Below are positions 18,062 through 26,548 of a stretch of DNA of 64,000 nt, piece by piece (the stretch's first letter is position 1; each line of letters starts with the position of its first letter). The stretch lies in the NCBI GenBank assembly GCA_964544655.1, contig CAZJCM010000006.1:23780-87779 (forward strand), given 5' to 3'. The translations under genes and the position numbers were made by a program. Origin of the DNA: HyVt-443 sp964544655. Lineage in GTDB: Bacteria > Pseudomonadota > Gammaproteobacteria > Chromatiales > Chromatiaceae. Below the pieces are notes generated by a model. The model was given only the letters and a program-made list of their open reading frames with translations, was not told where the DNA came from and did not search any database.

Positions 18062-18776
18062 TCCCGTCGGCTTTACTGCAACTGATCATATAGTTGACCG
18101 AGACATCGTGCGGATCCAGCCGGTAGTGTTGGGTGAGCGGGTTATAGACCAGACCGGTGACATCCTCCGCATTCAGGCCGGCGCTGCGAATCCAGCGTTC
18201 CAGTTCGGATGGACGGATGAATTTTGCATAGTCGTGGGTGCCTTTGGGCAGTAGATTGAGCAGGTACTCCGCGCCGATGATGGCGAATAGATAGGACTTG
18301 GGGTTGCGGTTCAGGGTGGAGAAAAATACATGGCCGCCGGGGCGCAGCAGGCGGGCGCATGCTGCCACCACCGAGTCGGGATCCGGTACATGTTCCAGCA
18401 TCTCCATACAGGTGACCACGTCGAACGACTCGGGCTGTTCCCGGGCCAGCCTTTCCACCGGGATACGTTCGTAATGAACCTCCAGGTTGGATTCCAGCAG
18501 GTGCAGTCGCGCCACCTCGAGGGGCGCCTCGCCCATGTCGATACCGGTCACGTCGGCGCCGAGCCGCGCCATGCTCTCGCTGAGGATGCCGCCGCCACAG
18601 CCCACGTCCAGCACCTTCTTTCCCTTCAGGCCGGCGATATTGTCGATGTAGCCCAGACGCAGCGGGTTGATCTGGTGCAGTGGCTTGAACTCACTTTCCG
18701 GGTCCCACCAGCGGGAGGCCAGCTGCTCGAATTTACTGATCTCAGCGTGATCTACGTTGATGTTCTGTTCGCTCAT
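18054..18776 (-). CDS. ubiG: Ubiquinone biosynthesis O-methyltransferase UbiG
   Basis: Catalyses both O-methylations of the ubiquinone ring using S-adenosylmethionine. The protein is 240 residues; DVGCGGGILSESMARLGA is SAM motif I and CMEMLEHVPDP the post-II region. The ATG at 18776 (MSEQNINVDH) is chosen: GAGG is just upstream, and the 28 codons before it up to 18860 are not family-like. It begins the unit ubiG-gph-SQS-like gene. The cobalamin operon ends about 160 bases upstream on the same strand, so read-through is possible. Confidence 0.94.
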   Translation of the reverse strand: MSEQNINVDHAEISKFEQLASRWWDPESEFKPLHQINPLRLGYIDNIAGLKGKKVLDVGCGGGILSESMARLGADVTGIDMGEAPLEVARLHLLESNLEVHYERIPVERLAREQPESFDVVTCMEMLEHVPDPDSVVAACARLLRPGGHVFFSTLNRNPKSYLFAIIGAEYLLNLLPKGTHDYAKFIRPSELERWIRSAGLNAEDVTGLVYNPLTQHYRLDPHDVSVNYMISCSKADGNG

Positions 18777-18936
18777 ACCATTGCCTCGACGAAGTACCGC
18801 TGCATTATACCCTGAATCCGTGGGTTGATCGTGGCGCATCGTACAAGCCGTTGATTCCATACGGTATCCATACCCGCCTTACCCGCTGTGGAGGCCTGTC
18901 CTCTCCTGGTCAGGGAGGGGGAGGGCGTGGCAAGTC

Positions 18937-20211
18937 CTATCCGTTGGGCTGCGGAGGCTCGGTCTCTTCCCGATGCAGAGCGAACAGGGTCTGCCCCTCT
19001 TCATCGACACAGAAAACAGTGGCCGTCTCGCCCCGATGCAGTTGCCACAGGACCGCCTGTGACGAACGGGGCAGTGTGACCATCAGCCCTTCGCTACGGA
19101 TAGTCAGCGCTTCATCATTCACCTCGATGGCAGCGGTGGACAGCCTGGACTCCAGGCGCATGCCGTGGGACTGGCTGCACAGATGGAGCGGGGTGAAGGC
19201 GGTAAGCCGTTCCTGCAACTCACCCCATGGCAGCCGTTCGGCCCGCCATGGAGCTGCAGGGCTGGATTCGTCGGACTCGGCAATGGCGGTGAGGATGGCG
19301 CCGGGTGCCATCTCGAAGCGTCTCGCAGTCTGCTCCAGATCGCTTTCCGGGTGGTCACGGAGGTAGTGCCGGACCACCGTCTTCCACCCCTCCAGCCCCA
19401 TGCTCAAGGAGCGCCCGGCCTGTTCGCCCTCCTTTACCTCTCCGGTCAGCTCGTCATACTTGCTGGCGTAGCCCCGTGGGGTGATCATCAGCCCGGCGCG
19501 GAAGAAGCTGCTGCTGTTGCCCACCAGCACCGTACTGAGCATGCCGATGTCACAGTCGGCCATCTCTGCCAGGGTGGTGTGCTGGATGTTCTGGCGCTTG
19601 CGGTAAGCGGATTTGACGATGGCCACCGGGGTATCGGGATGACGATGCTTGAGCAGGATACGCCGGGCCTCGACGATCTGGCCGGTGCGACGCCCGCTCT
19701 TGGGGTTGTAGAGAGCGACCACGAAGTCGCCGCGGCCGGCCGCCTCCAGGCGGCGCTCTATCACCGGCCAGGGAGTCATCAGGTCGGACAGGGAGATGGC
19801 GCAGAAATCGTGGGTCAGGGGCGCCCCGACCAGGGCGGCACAGGCGGAGAGGGCGGTGCTGCCCGGAACCACCTCCACCTCAATGCCGTCGCCGGGGCGC
19901 CAGCCGGACTGCAGCAGCACCTCATAGGTGGGGCCGGCCATGCCGTAGACACCGATGTCGCCGGATGACACCAGGGCTACGGTCTTGCCCAGGCGTGCCT
20001 GTTCATAGGCCTCCAGGCAGCGGTCGATCTCCTCGGTCATGCCCTTGCGCACCACCTCCTTGCCCTCCAGCAGGTCCGCTACCAGTTTGATGTAGGTAGA
20101 GTAGCCGATTACCACGTCGGACTCCGCGATCGCTTCACGAGCGCGGTAGCTCATGTGTTCGCCAGCCCCCGGGCCAAAGCCCACCAAAAAGATCTTGCCG
20201 TCATTCATCAT
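18937..20211 (-). CDS. cobJ: Precorrin-3B C17-methyltransferase fused to a ChuX/HutX-like heme-carrier domain
   Basis: Residues 1 to about 255 are a complete CobJ/CbiH that methylates C17 and contracts the corrin ring; LVGFGPGAGEHM is the start signature and SSGDIGVYGM and VEVVPGSTALSA lie within the SAM and substrate sites. The protein continues to 424 residues, whereas CobJ is normally near 245. The extension (about 265-415) contains LRDHPESDLEQTARRFEMAPG and a later block with HGMRLES, AIEVNDEALT and FCVDEEGQTLFALH, which I read as ChuX/HutX-like by pattern: a helical start followed by the split-barrel heme-binding half. It overlaps the cobE stop by about 10 bases. Confidence 0.85.
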   Translation of the reverse strand: MMNDGKIFLVGFGPGAGEHMSYRAREAIAESDVVIGYSTYIKLVADLLEGKEVVRKGMTEEIDRCLEAYEQARLGKTVALVSSGDIGVYGMAGPTYEVLLQSGWRPGDGIEVEVVPGSTALSACAALVGAPLTHDFCAISLSDLMTPWPVIERRLEAAGRGDFVVALYNPKSGRRTGQIVEARRILLKHRHPDTPVAIVKSAYRKRQNIQHTTLAEMADCDIGMLSTVLVGNSSSFFRAGLMITPRGYASKYDELTGEVKEGEQAGRSLSMGLEGWKTVVRHYLRDHPESDLEQTARRFEMAPGAILTAIAESDESSPAAPWRAERLPWGELQERLTAFTPLHLCSQSHGMRLESRLSTAAIEVNDEALTIRSEGLMVTLPRSSQAVLWQLHRGETATVFCVDEEGQTLFALHREETEPPQPNG

Positions 20212-20611
20212 TCATCCTCACGATGGAGACCGTGGCGTTGCGCCCGTCGGTCCCGCGGTATTTGTGTTTCTCCACCAGCAGATTCTGCTGGGTGGTGCCT
20301 GCTGCAAGCAGGGCGGCGGCCTCGGCCACCGCCGGGGTACCCATGTATTTCAGCACTACCGCCGATGGGTTGGGCACCTCCACCCGGGCCAGCTCCGTGG
20401 CGCTGAAGAAGCGCAGCGCCCAGCCCTGATCATGGGCCAGCTGCAGCAGGGCCGGTTCGTCGTTCTTCTTGTCGATGGTGGCCATTCCGGCCACCGCATC
20501 CCGGTCCAGGCCGATGCTCGTCAGGGCCTGGTCCAGACAGGTCTCCAGGGTCTCCAGCGGCGTGCCCCGGTCGCAGCCCATACCCAGCATCACTCGGGTC
20601 ATCGGGGGCAT
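20201..20611 (-). CDS. cobE: CbiG C-terminal domain / CobE, separate gene
   Basis: A 136-residue protein matching the C-terminal domain of CbiG, also known as CobE: the opening LGMGCDRGTPLETL is the family start, and ATIDKKNDEPALL and AVVLKYMGTPAVAEAAAL follow. In the anaerobic pathway CbiG opens the delta-lactone of cobalt-precorrin-5A; the role of this domain alone is unclear. The remaining N and middle domains are in a gene 276 bases upstream (20887-21621), and a palindromic repeat (20745-20854) lies between them. The start at 20611 is uncertain; the next ATG is at 20602, and neither has a clear ribosome-binding sequence. Confidence 0.82.
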   Translation of the reverse strand: MPPMTRVMLGMGCDRGTPLETLETCLDQALTSIGLDRDAVAGMATIDKKNDEPALLQLAHDQGWALRFFSATELARVEVPNPSAVVLKYMGTPAVAEAAALLAAGTTQQNLLVEKHKYRGTDGRNATVSIVRMNDE

Positions 20612-20744
20612 CGTGGTCGTACAGTCGAAGAGTGTCGCGTGCAGACTGGGCTAATAGCTGTCTTATTTATGTTAATCATAATGTTATATTCTGTAATTTA
20701 TCTTTTTTCATAACTGTTTGTGGCCGCGAAAATTTGAGCATAAG

Positions 20745-20854
20745 TCGCTGACAGTGGGTGTTTCTTTCAGAAATCGCTGTGAATACATCCCTGTACGCTC
20801 GACGGCGGCATCCCTGCCGCCGACGTTTCCTCCAGAAACACCCACTGTCAGCGA
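20745..20854 (+). repeat. Palindromic repeat, copy 1
   Basis: A 110-base inverted repeat with perfect 21-base arms (20745-20765 and 20834-20854) and an internal GGCGGCA/TGCCGCC hairpin. It lies in the gap between the two cbiG parts, where the surrounding sequence on the left (20650-20735) is very AT-rich. Related copies are at 22529-22640 in the same orientation and 36846-37002 inverted. No transposase or obvious target-site duplication is visible. Confidence 0.85.
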
Positions 20855-20886
20855 CGATCTCGTTTGCAGCTTAATGGTCAGAACGG

Positions 20887-21621
20887 TCACGCCTCCGGCG
20901 GCCGGTAGACCACCAGCCGCTCTTCCAACTCGTTCCAGAGTTCGGCCGGAACCTCCCGCCGGGTGATCCACAGCAGGCCGTGAAAGGCGTCCCTGTCCAC
21001 CTCCTCGAAACGGTCGAACAGCTGGATGTTGTCGGGCAGTGGATCGGGGCGGACCCAGTCCCGGCGGCCGGCCTCCTGGATCAGGGCCACCGGCTCCCGG
21101 TTCACCAGATGGGCGGAGACCCGGGTGACGTTGATTTTCGGTGCCTCCAGGCGCCAGCCCAGTTCCCGCCCCAGCAGATCCACTGCCAGGGTACCGCCGG
21201 ATTCGGATGCCGTGGTAATCACTGGTGTCGCCTCCAGGACGTGGGCCACCTGCTGGGCGAAGGCGTTGGCCCCACCGAGGTGCCCGGATAGTACCGGCAC
21301 CACGAAGCAGGCCGCCTCGTCCACCACCAGCACGCCGGGGTCGGTCTCCTTGGATTTGAGGTGGGGGGCGATCAGGCGCACCACGCCACCGATGGCGACA
21401 AAGCAGACCAGCTGATCATAGCCTTCGAACAGGCGCTTCACCTGAGGCCGTAATGGCCCGTCGTAGCTGTGCACCTGGCAGGTGGCACCATCGGTGTCTG
21501 CCAGCCGCTTCTCCGGTACCCAGAGGTGGGCCTCCGGGAAGTGCCCGGAGAGCCGTACTGCGTGACGGGCGCCGCCCCTGGTAATGGCCAGCAGGGCAAT
21601 CCTGGGTTGTTGAGCGCTCAT
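20887..21621 (-). CDS. cbiG: CbiG N-terminal and middle domains
   Basis: A 244-residue protein corresponding to the N and middle parts of CbiG, cobalt-precorrin-5A hydrolase. The core is CFVAIGGVVRLIAPHLKSK followed by DPGVLVVDEAACFVVPVLSGHLGGAN, the family's most conserved block. It has no C-terminal CobE domain; that is supplied by the separate gene downstream. The gene starts with an ATG overlapping the cobI stop by 4 bases. This places the organism on the anaerobic (early cobalt insertion) B12 route, together with cbiX and cbiD. Confidence 0.88.
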   Translation of the reverse strand: MSAQQPRIALLAITRGGARHAVRLSGHFPEAHLWVPEKRLADTDGATCQVHSYDGPLRPQVKRLFEGYDQLVCFVAIGGVVRLIAPHLKSKETDPGVLVVDEAACFVVPVLSGHLGGANAFAQQVAHVLEATPVITTASESGGTLAVDLLGRELGWRLEAPKINVTRVSAHLVNREPVALIQEAGRRDWVRPDPLPDNIQLFDRFEEVDRDAFHGLLWITRREVPAELWNELEERLVVYRPPEA

Positions 21622-22406
21622 GCTCGGGGCTCCCCGGTAGCTTTGCGGCTGCGGCAGCCGCGCTTGACCCCGGTCCGTTTCCGATGGGGGTTCTTCACCA
21701 AGATCAGCGAGAGGTAATGGACGGTCTCGCCCCGTAGCGTAAGAAGATCATGCACCACCCGTTCTTCCGGGGTGCCGGCGCGTTCGATGAACCAGGCGTG
21801 GGGCAGCAGTCCGCGCCGTTCGAACAGTTCGATCAACTCGTCCATCAGTGGCTTCACCTTGAGCAGCACCAGGGTGTCGAAGTCCTGCAGCAGGCGTTCC
21901 ACCTGTTCCACGCCGTAGCCGGCCGGCAGCAGGGCAAGGGTGTCGTCGCTCTCTGCCAGTGGGGTGGCGGCGCGGGCGGCGGCGGCATTGAAGGAGCTGA
22001 CTCCGGCGATCACTTCCACCGGCACCTGGGGGTCCAGAGTGCTGACGGTGCGCGCCAGATGGCCGAAAGTTGCGTAGGTGGAGGCGTCGCCTTCCACCAG
22101 GAAGGCGAGGTCCCGGCCGGCACGTAGTACGGGCAGGACCGCCTCCGCCGCCCGCAGCCAGTAGCCTGCCAGCTTCTGCTGGTCATGGGTCATGGGGAAG
22201 ACCAGGGGCAGGGCATCCGGCGGGGGCTCCAGGCCGCCGCGCCGGGCGATCTCCAGGGCGTAACTCTCCGCTCCCTCGCGGCGGATCGGATAGGCCCAGC
22301 GCGCCTCGCTCTGCAGGGTTGCCCAGGCGTTGCGGGTGATCAGGCCGGGGTCACCCGGTCCCAGAGAGACGCCGAGCAGGCGGCCGTAGCTAGGTTGGTT
22401 CATCAT
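21618..22406 (-). CDS. cobI: Precorrin-2 C20-methyltransferase
   Basis: Adds the C20 methyl group to precorrin-2 (or cobalt-precorrin-2, CbiL). It has 262 residues; LGVSLGPGDPGLITRNA is the N-terminal SAM-methylase motif, FLVEGDASTYATFGHL the second, and VEVIAGVSSFNAAAARA the third. A basic C-terminal tail (about the last 20 residues, RKRTGVKRG...) is unusual but may be harmless. It overlaps cbiG by 4 bases and is separated from cobL upstream by an AT-rich gap with a palindromic repeat. Confidence 0.92.
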   Translation of the reverse strand: MMNQPSYGRLLGVSLGPGDPGLITRNAWATLQSEARWAYPIRREGAESYALEIARRGGLEPPPDALPLVFPMTHDQQKLAGYWLRAAEAVLPVLRAGRDLAFLVEGDASTYATFGHLARTVSTLDPQVPVEVIAGVSSFNAAAARAATPLAESDDTLALLPAGYGVEQVERLLQDFDTLVLLKVKPLMDELIELFERRGLLPHAWFIERAGTPEERVVHDLLTLRGETVHYLSLILVKNPHRKRTGVKRGCRSRKATGEPRA

Positions 22407-22528
22407 CTACCTCGTTTGACTATGGGATGCAGCGCTCGCGGAGGTTATGTGGAGGTCGCATATAAATAGTTATTAAGAACAAAAAGATAAAACAATAAAT
22501 TCGTGTCAATTAAGTTGTATTACTGAGC

Positions 22529-22640
22529 ATCGCTGTCGCTGGGTATTTCTTCCGGAAACTGCTGTGAATACATCCATGTACGCTTGACGGCGGCATTCGT
22601 GCCGCCGACGTTTCCTCCATAAACACCCAGTGACAGCGAT
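22529..22640 (+). repeat. Palindromic repeat, copy 2
   Basis: A roughly 112-base inverted repeat in the 246-base gap between cobI and cobL. The arms (22529-22548 and 22621-22640) pair with two mismatches and the interior carries the same GACGGCGGCA-to-TGCCGCC hairpin as copy 1. An AT-rich stretch (about 22455-22520) flanks it on the cobI side. Confidence 0.85.
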
Positions 22641-22652
22641 TCGTGCTGAATC

Positions 22653-23954
22653 CTAATGATCCCTGAGGATTCCCTTGCTCGTAGCACAAAGGATCCACAC
22701 CGGGTTTTCCCCCTGCAGCCGGTGCATATCGAGAATCGGTCGGCTGCGGGCGATCTGCAACTGGGTCAGATCCCACTCGGCGCCCAGGCTCTTCAGTTCA
22801 TCGGTGGCCTGCTGCAGGTTCTCCAGGGCGATGAAGTTCATCACCAACCAGCCGCCTGGATTGAGTCGTTCCATAGCGAGGCGGATCAGCGTCGTCAGAT
22901 TGCCGCCGCTGCCGCCGATGAACACGGCATCCGGATCTGGCCACTGTTCCAGGCCCTCCGGTGCCTTGCCCAATCGCAGGGTGTGGTTGTGCACGGCCAT
23001 GGCCTGACGATTACGGGTGGCGATGTCGTGGTCGGCCGGATTTTTTTCGATGGCGTAGACGTGGCCCTCCGGGCACAGCCGGGCGGCCTCCAGTCCCACC
23101 GAGCCGGAACCGGCGCCGATGTCCCAGACGATGCTGTCCCGTCTCAGCTGCAGGCGGGCCAGAGAGACCGCCCGTACCTCCCGTTTGGTGATAAGTCCCT
23201 TGTCCGGCTTGCGTTGCCGATAGCTGTCGTCCGGGAGACCCAGCAGTGTCGGATTGGGGCGCTGCCTGGTCCGCTGCAGCAGTACCACGTTGGGTTCAGC
23301 GAAGTCTCTTTCTGCGGCCTCTGCCGGCGTGAGGGGGCCGACCAGCCGCTCCTCCGGCTGTTGCAGGCGTTCAGCCACGTAGAGACGGAATTCGTCCTCC
23401 ATCTCCTCTGCCAGCAGCAGCCGGCCTACCCGGTCCGGGCTGTTCTCCGGGCCGGTGAAGAGGCCGATCAGATCGTGGGTACGGCACGCCTGCAACAAGG
23501 GGTAGAGGCGGTGTTCCGGGCCGGCTCCAGGCTGCCACTCCCCAGCATCACGGCCGTGAATGGAGGCGACATGGGCAGATTGCCAGGGCAGGCCGAAGCG
23601 GGCAAAGGCCCATTGCAGGGTGCTTACATTGGGCAGCACCTCACAGCGCTCCTGGCCGATCTTCCGAATCAGGTAGCCGGCGATGCCGTGGCATAGGGGG
23701 TCGCCGGTGGCCAGCACCACAACCCGTTCACCCCGACGTAGCGATTCATCCACCCAGTCCGGCGTGCGGGTGAGGTGACCGGAGAAGTCGATGATCTCCT
23801 GGTCGTCCTGCAGCAGCGGCTGGATCCGCGCCAGCAGCCGGGCGCCCCCAATCACCCGGTGGGCACTGCGCAGCCGATCCAGGGCGCGGGGAGTGAGTCC
23901 GTCCACGCCGTCGTCGAGCAGTCCAATAATGCTGCAGTAATTTCTCATAATCAT
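22653..23954 (-). CDS. cobL: Precorrin-6Y C5,15-methyltransferase (CbiE-CbiT fusion)
   Basis: A bifunctional enzyme that methylates C5 and C15 and decarboxylates the ring C acetate. It is 433 residues. The N-terminal CbiE half (about 1-200) has the methylase motif VLATGDPLCHGIAGYL; the C-terminal CbiT half carries VWDIGAGSGSVGLEAARL, a class I SAM motif, around residue 270. Residues near FIGGSGGNLTTLI also match CbiT. It follows cbiD after a 102-base AT-rich gap that contains no gene and could hold an internal promoter. The fused form is standard for many proteobacteria. Confidence 0.94.
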   Translation of the reverse strand: MIMRNYCSIIGLLDDGVDGLTPRALDRLRSAHRVIGGARLLARIQPLLQDDQEIIDFSGHLTRTPDWVDESLRRGERVVVLATGDPLCHGIAGYLIRKIGQERCEVLPNVSTLQWAFARFGLPWQSAHVASIHGRDAGEWQPGAGPEHRLYPLLQACRTHDLIGLFTGPENSPDRVGRLLLAEEMEDEFRLYVAERLQQPEERLVGPLTPAEAAERDFAEPNVVLLQRTRQRPNPTLLGLPDDSYRQRKPDKGLITKREVRAVSLARLQLRRDSIVWDIGAGSGSVGLEAARLCPEGHVYAIEKNPADHDIATRNRQAMAVHNHTLRLGKAPEGLEQWPDPDAVFIGGSGGNLTTLIRLAMERLNPGGWLVMNFIALENLQQATDELKSLGAEWDLTQLQIARSRPILDMHRLQGENPVWILCATSKGILRDH

Positions 23955-24056
23955 TAGATAACTGTTTAAATAATTTAAATATAATCCAAGTAATTAATCA
24001 CTATCATTGGGAAATACATGCAGTAAGTTCCGGCCCCGGTCGATATCTGCCCCGAT

Positions 24057-25181
24057 TTATGGCGTCTCCCGGTCAGCCACCTCGGTGAGGTAGTTGCCCT
24101 CGAAATCGCACACCAGCACCCGCAGCCGGAAGGCTCCGGGGTAACGCGCCTGCAGGGCCTCGATCACGCGGCCGGCGATGGCACGCAGAAACGGCAGCTG
24201 CAGTCCAAAGGGGGCCAGCAGCTCGCCGGCCAGGCGGGCGGTGTCGCCGCCGCGGATCTGTTCACACAGTTCGGCAGGGGCGCCCACCTGGGCGGCCAGC
24301 TCGGCCAGCAACGCGGTATCGACCGGGTTGCGACCGGCGTGGGTGATGGTCTCGCCCTGGGCCATCTTGGTCAGTTTGCCCACCATGCCGCCGATGATGA
24401 CGTGGGGTATACCGGTGGCCACCACCGTATCCAGGGCCGGCTTGAGGAAGTCCCCCATCTGCACGAAACAGGCGGGATCCAGATCGGGCAGTTGCCCCAT
24501 GACGAATTTTTCCGTGCGGCCGCCGGTAGTGAGGACCACTGTATTCTGTCCCTGGCGCGCTGCCACCTCGATGCCCTGGACCACGCTGGCGCGGAATGCG
24601 GCGGTGGACCAGGGATGGACGATGCCGGTGGTGCCGAGGATGGAGATGCCGCCGAGGATGCCGAGACGGGGGTTGAGGGTGCGCCGGGCCAGTTGTTCGC
24701 CGCCGGGAACGGAGATGACCACCCGCAGGCCGTTGCGTTGCAGCAGCACCGCCGCCGCTTCCCGCAGGTTTTCCTGGATGTTGCGCCGTGGCACCGGATT
24801 GATGGCCGGGCCGCCCACCTCCAGCCCAAGGCCGGGGCGGGTCACGGTGCCAACGCCTTCGCCGCCCTGCAGCTGGATTTCGCCAACATTTTCCTGCAGG
24901 GCGGTCACATCGGCAGTGATGCGCGCCTTGTCGGTGACATCGGGGTCATCCCCCGCATCCTTGATCACCACCGCATGGGCGCTGTCGCCAGCAACCCGGC
25001 CGTCGACCACCTGGAACACCACCCGCTGGCCGTTGGGCAGGCGTGTCTCCACCGTCTCCGGCACCTGCCCGGTGACCAGCCCCAGGGCAGCGGCGCGGGC
25101 GGCCGCCGCGGAGCAGGCACCGGTGGTGTAGCCCTTGCGGTTGCCACGCTTCTTCCTGGGTTTGCGTGTGGTGGTTGCCAA
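24057..25181 (-). CDS. cbiD: Cobalt-precorrin-5B C1-methyltransferase CbiD
   Basis: Methylates C1 in the anaerobic pathway. It is 374 residues; the start MATTTRKPRKKRGNRKGYTT leads into the KGYTTGACSAAAARAA signature, and a GRNPVDTALLAELA segment occurs near residue 295. The homologous aerobic step uses CobF, which is not in this operon. CbiD and CbiG together mark the early-cobalt route. The gene ends at 24057 and starts 6 bases after bluB ends, so both are on the same transcript. Confidence 0.95.
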   Translation of the reverse strand: MATTTRKPRKKRGNRKGYTTGACSAAAARAAALGLVTGQVPETVETRLPNGQRVVFQVVDGRVAGDSAHAVVIKDAGDDPDVTDKARITADVTALQENVGEIQLQGGEGVGTVTRPGLGLEVGGPAINPVPRRNIQENLREAAAVLLQRNGLRVVISVPGGEQLARRTLNPRLGILGGISILGTTGIVHPWSTAAFRASVVQGIEVAARQGQNTVVLTTGGRTEKFVMGQLPDLDPACFVQMGDFLKPALDTVVATGIPHVIIGGMVGKLTKMAQGETITHAGRNPVDTALLAELAAQVGAPAELCEQIRGGDTARLAGELLAPFGLQLPFLRAIAGRVIEALQARYPGAFRLRVLVCDFEGNYLTEVADRETP

Positions 25182-25187
25182 TGGAAC

Positions 25188-25871
25188 TTACCAGTGGTCG
25201 TAGTGCAGCAGTTGTTCGAGAGGCAGCCGCGGCAGCCAGCCGGCCTGCTCCAGTTCCGGGCGCGCGTGATAGTGGCTGACCCGCCCGAGACAGAGGTAGG
25301 CTATAGGCACGATCCGGTCCGGGATGCCGAGGATCCGGCGCAGCCGCTCATGGTGCAGGATGCTGACCCAGCCCATCCCCAGGTTCTCTGCCCGGGCGGC
25401 CAGCCACAGGTTCTGGATGGCGCAGACGGTGCTGTAGAGGTCCATCTCCGGGTTGCTGGTGCGGCCGATGACCGCCGGGCCGGTGCGCTCCCGGTCACAG
25501 GTGACGACGATTCCCAGGGGGGCCTCCAGGATACCCTCCAGTTTGAAGCGGCGGTACTGTTCCCGCCGCTCGCCCTGAAACTGCAGCGCCGCCTCCTGGT
25601 TGGCCTGCTCGAAATCGGCCTTGATCCTCGCCCGTACCTCAGGGTCGCGCAGGATGATGAAGTCCCAAGGCTGCATGAAGCCGACACTGGGGGCGTGGTG
25701 GGCGGCCTGCAGCAGCCGCTCCAGGACCTCACCGGGGATCTCGTCCGGCAGGAACTCCCGCCGGGTGTCGCGGCGGCTGTGGATGGTGCGGTAGACCGCA
25801 TCCCGCTCCCTCGGCGTGATCTGATCGGCAGTGGGCATGGCGGGGGGATGAGGAGTGCCGTTTCTGCACAT
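25188..25871 (-). CDS. bluB: 5,6-dimethylbenzimidazole synthase BluB
   Basis: BluB uses reduced FMN and oxygen to cleave the flavin and release 5,6-dimethylbenzimidazole, the lower ligand of B12. The nitroreductase-like fold is seen in SRRDTRREFLPDEIPG near the N-terminus, HHAPSVGFMQPWDFI around residue 75 (the conserved GFMQPW of BluB) and EAPLGIVVTC. An ATG at 25838 (MPTADQIT) is an alternative start, giving 216 residues, closer to family length. Its presence means oxygen is at least sometimes available, despite the anaerobic-type corrin ring genes alongside. Confidence 0.93.
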   Translation of the reverse strand: MCRNGTPHPPAMPTADQITPRERDAVYRTIHSRRDTRREFLPDEIPGEVLERLLQAAHHAPSVGFMQPWDFIILRDPEVRARIKADFEQANQEAALQFQGERREQYRRFKLEGILEAPLGIVVTCDRERTGPAVIGRTSNPEMDLYSTVCAIQNLWLAARAENLGMGWVSILHHERLRRILGIPDRIVPIAYLCLGRVSHYHARPELEQAGWLPRLPLEQLLHYDHW

Positions 25872-25876
25872 CGTCT

Positions 25877-26539
25877 TCAGGTGCCCTGCCGTTGCTCGGC
25901 CAGGGCCAGCAGCGCATGGATGGCGGCCACTACCAGGGTGGAACCGCCCTTGCGGCCTTCGGTTATGATCCAGGGCACGCTATCAATCTGCTCCAGGGCC
26001 TGCTTCGACTCGGCGGCGGAGACGAAACCCACCGGCATGCCGATGACCAGCGCCGGTCGCAGCGCCTCCTCCTCGATCATGCGCACCACCTCCAGCAGGG
26101 CGGTGGGGGCGTTGCCGATGGCGACGATCCCGTCCTCCAGAAGTCCCTGGTCCCGCGCCTTGCGCATCGCCTGAATGGCACGGGTGGTCTCCTCCCGCTG
26201 CGCCTGCTCGATTACGTCCCGGTCGGCGATGAAATGGTGAGTGGTGGTGCCGAAGTGGTTGAGCCGCGGCTTGGACAGCCCGACGCAGATCATCTCCACA
26301 TCGGCGGTTATGGGGCGCCCGCGGGCGATTGCATCCAGTCCGGCGGTGACTGCCCGGGAATGGAAGCAGGTGAGGCCGTTGAACTCGAAGTCGGCGGTGG
26401 CGTGGATCATGCGCCGCACCACTTGCCATTCCGCGTCGCTGTAGCCGTGTTCCCCAGCCTCCTGGTCGACGATGGCGAAGGAGCTGTGCTCGATCTTCTG
26501 ACCTGCGCGGGTCAGTTGTTCGGTAACCCTGTTGTTCAT
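25877..26539 (-). CDS. cobH: Precorrin-8X methylmutase
   Basis: Moves a methyl group from C11 to C12 to yield hydrogenobyrinic or cobyrinic acid. A 220-residue protein of the CobH/CbiC family: MIHATADFEFNG leads into the core FHSRAVTAGLDAI, where the family histidine lies, and SKPRLNHFGTT and VIGMPVGFVSAAESK are the other hallmark blocks. It lies 9 bases after cbiX and 5 before bluB, within the single run of closely spaced cobalamin genes. Confidence 0.94.
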   Translation of the reverse strand: MNNRVTEQLTRAGQKIEHSSFAIVDQEAGEHGYSDAEWQVVRRMIHATADFEFNGLTCFHSRAVTAGLDAIARGRPITADVEMICVGLSKPRLNHFGTTTHHFIADRDVIEQAQREETTRAIQAMRKARDQGLLEDGIVAIGNAPTALLEVVRMIEEEALRPALVIGMPVGFVSAAESKQALEQIDSVPWIITEGRKGGSTLVVAAIHALLALAEQRQGT

Positions 26540-26548
26540 GTCGCTGCC

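Noticed and set aside
20745..22640. CRISPR-like repeat pair
   Set aside because: The copies are single inverted repeats in separate gaps, not direct repeats with spacers.
24339..26174. A long 611-codon open frame on the plus strand
   Set aside because: It lies entirely antisense to cbiD, bluB and cobH, which have clear family motifs; the frame is a by-product of GC-rich codon use.
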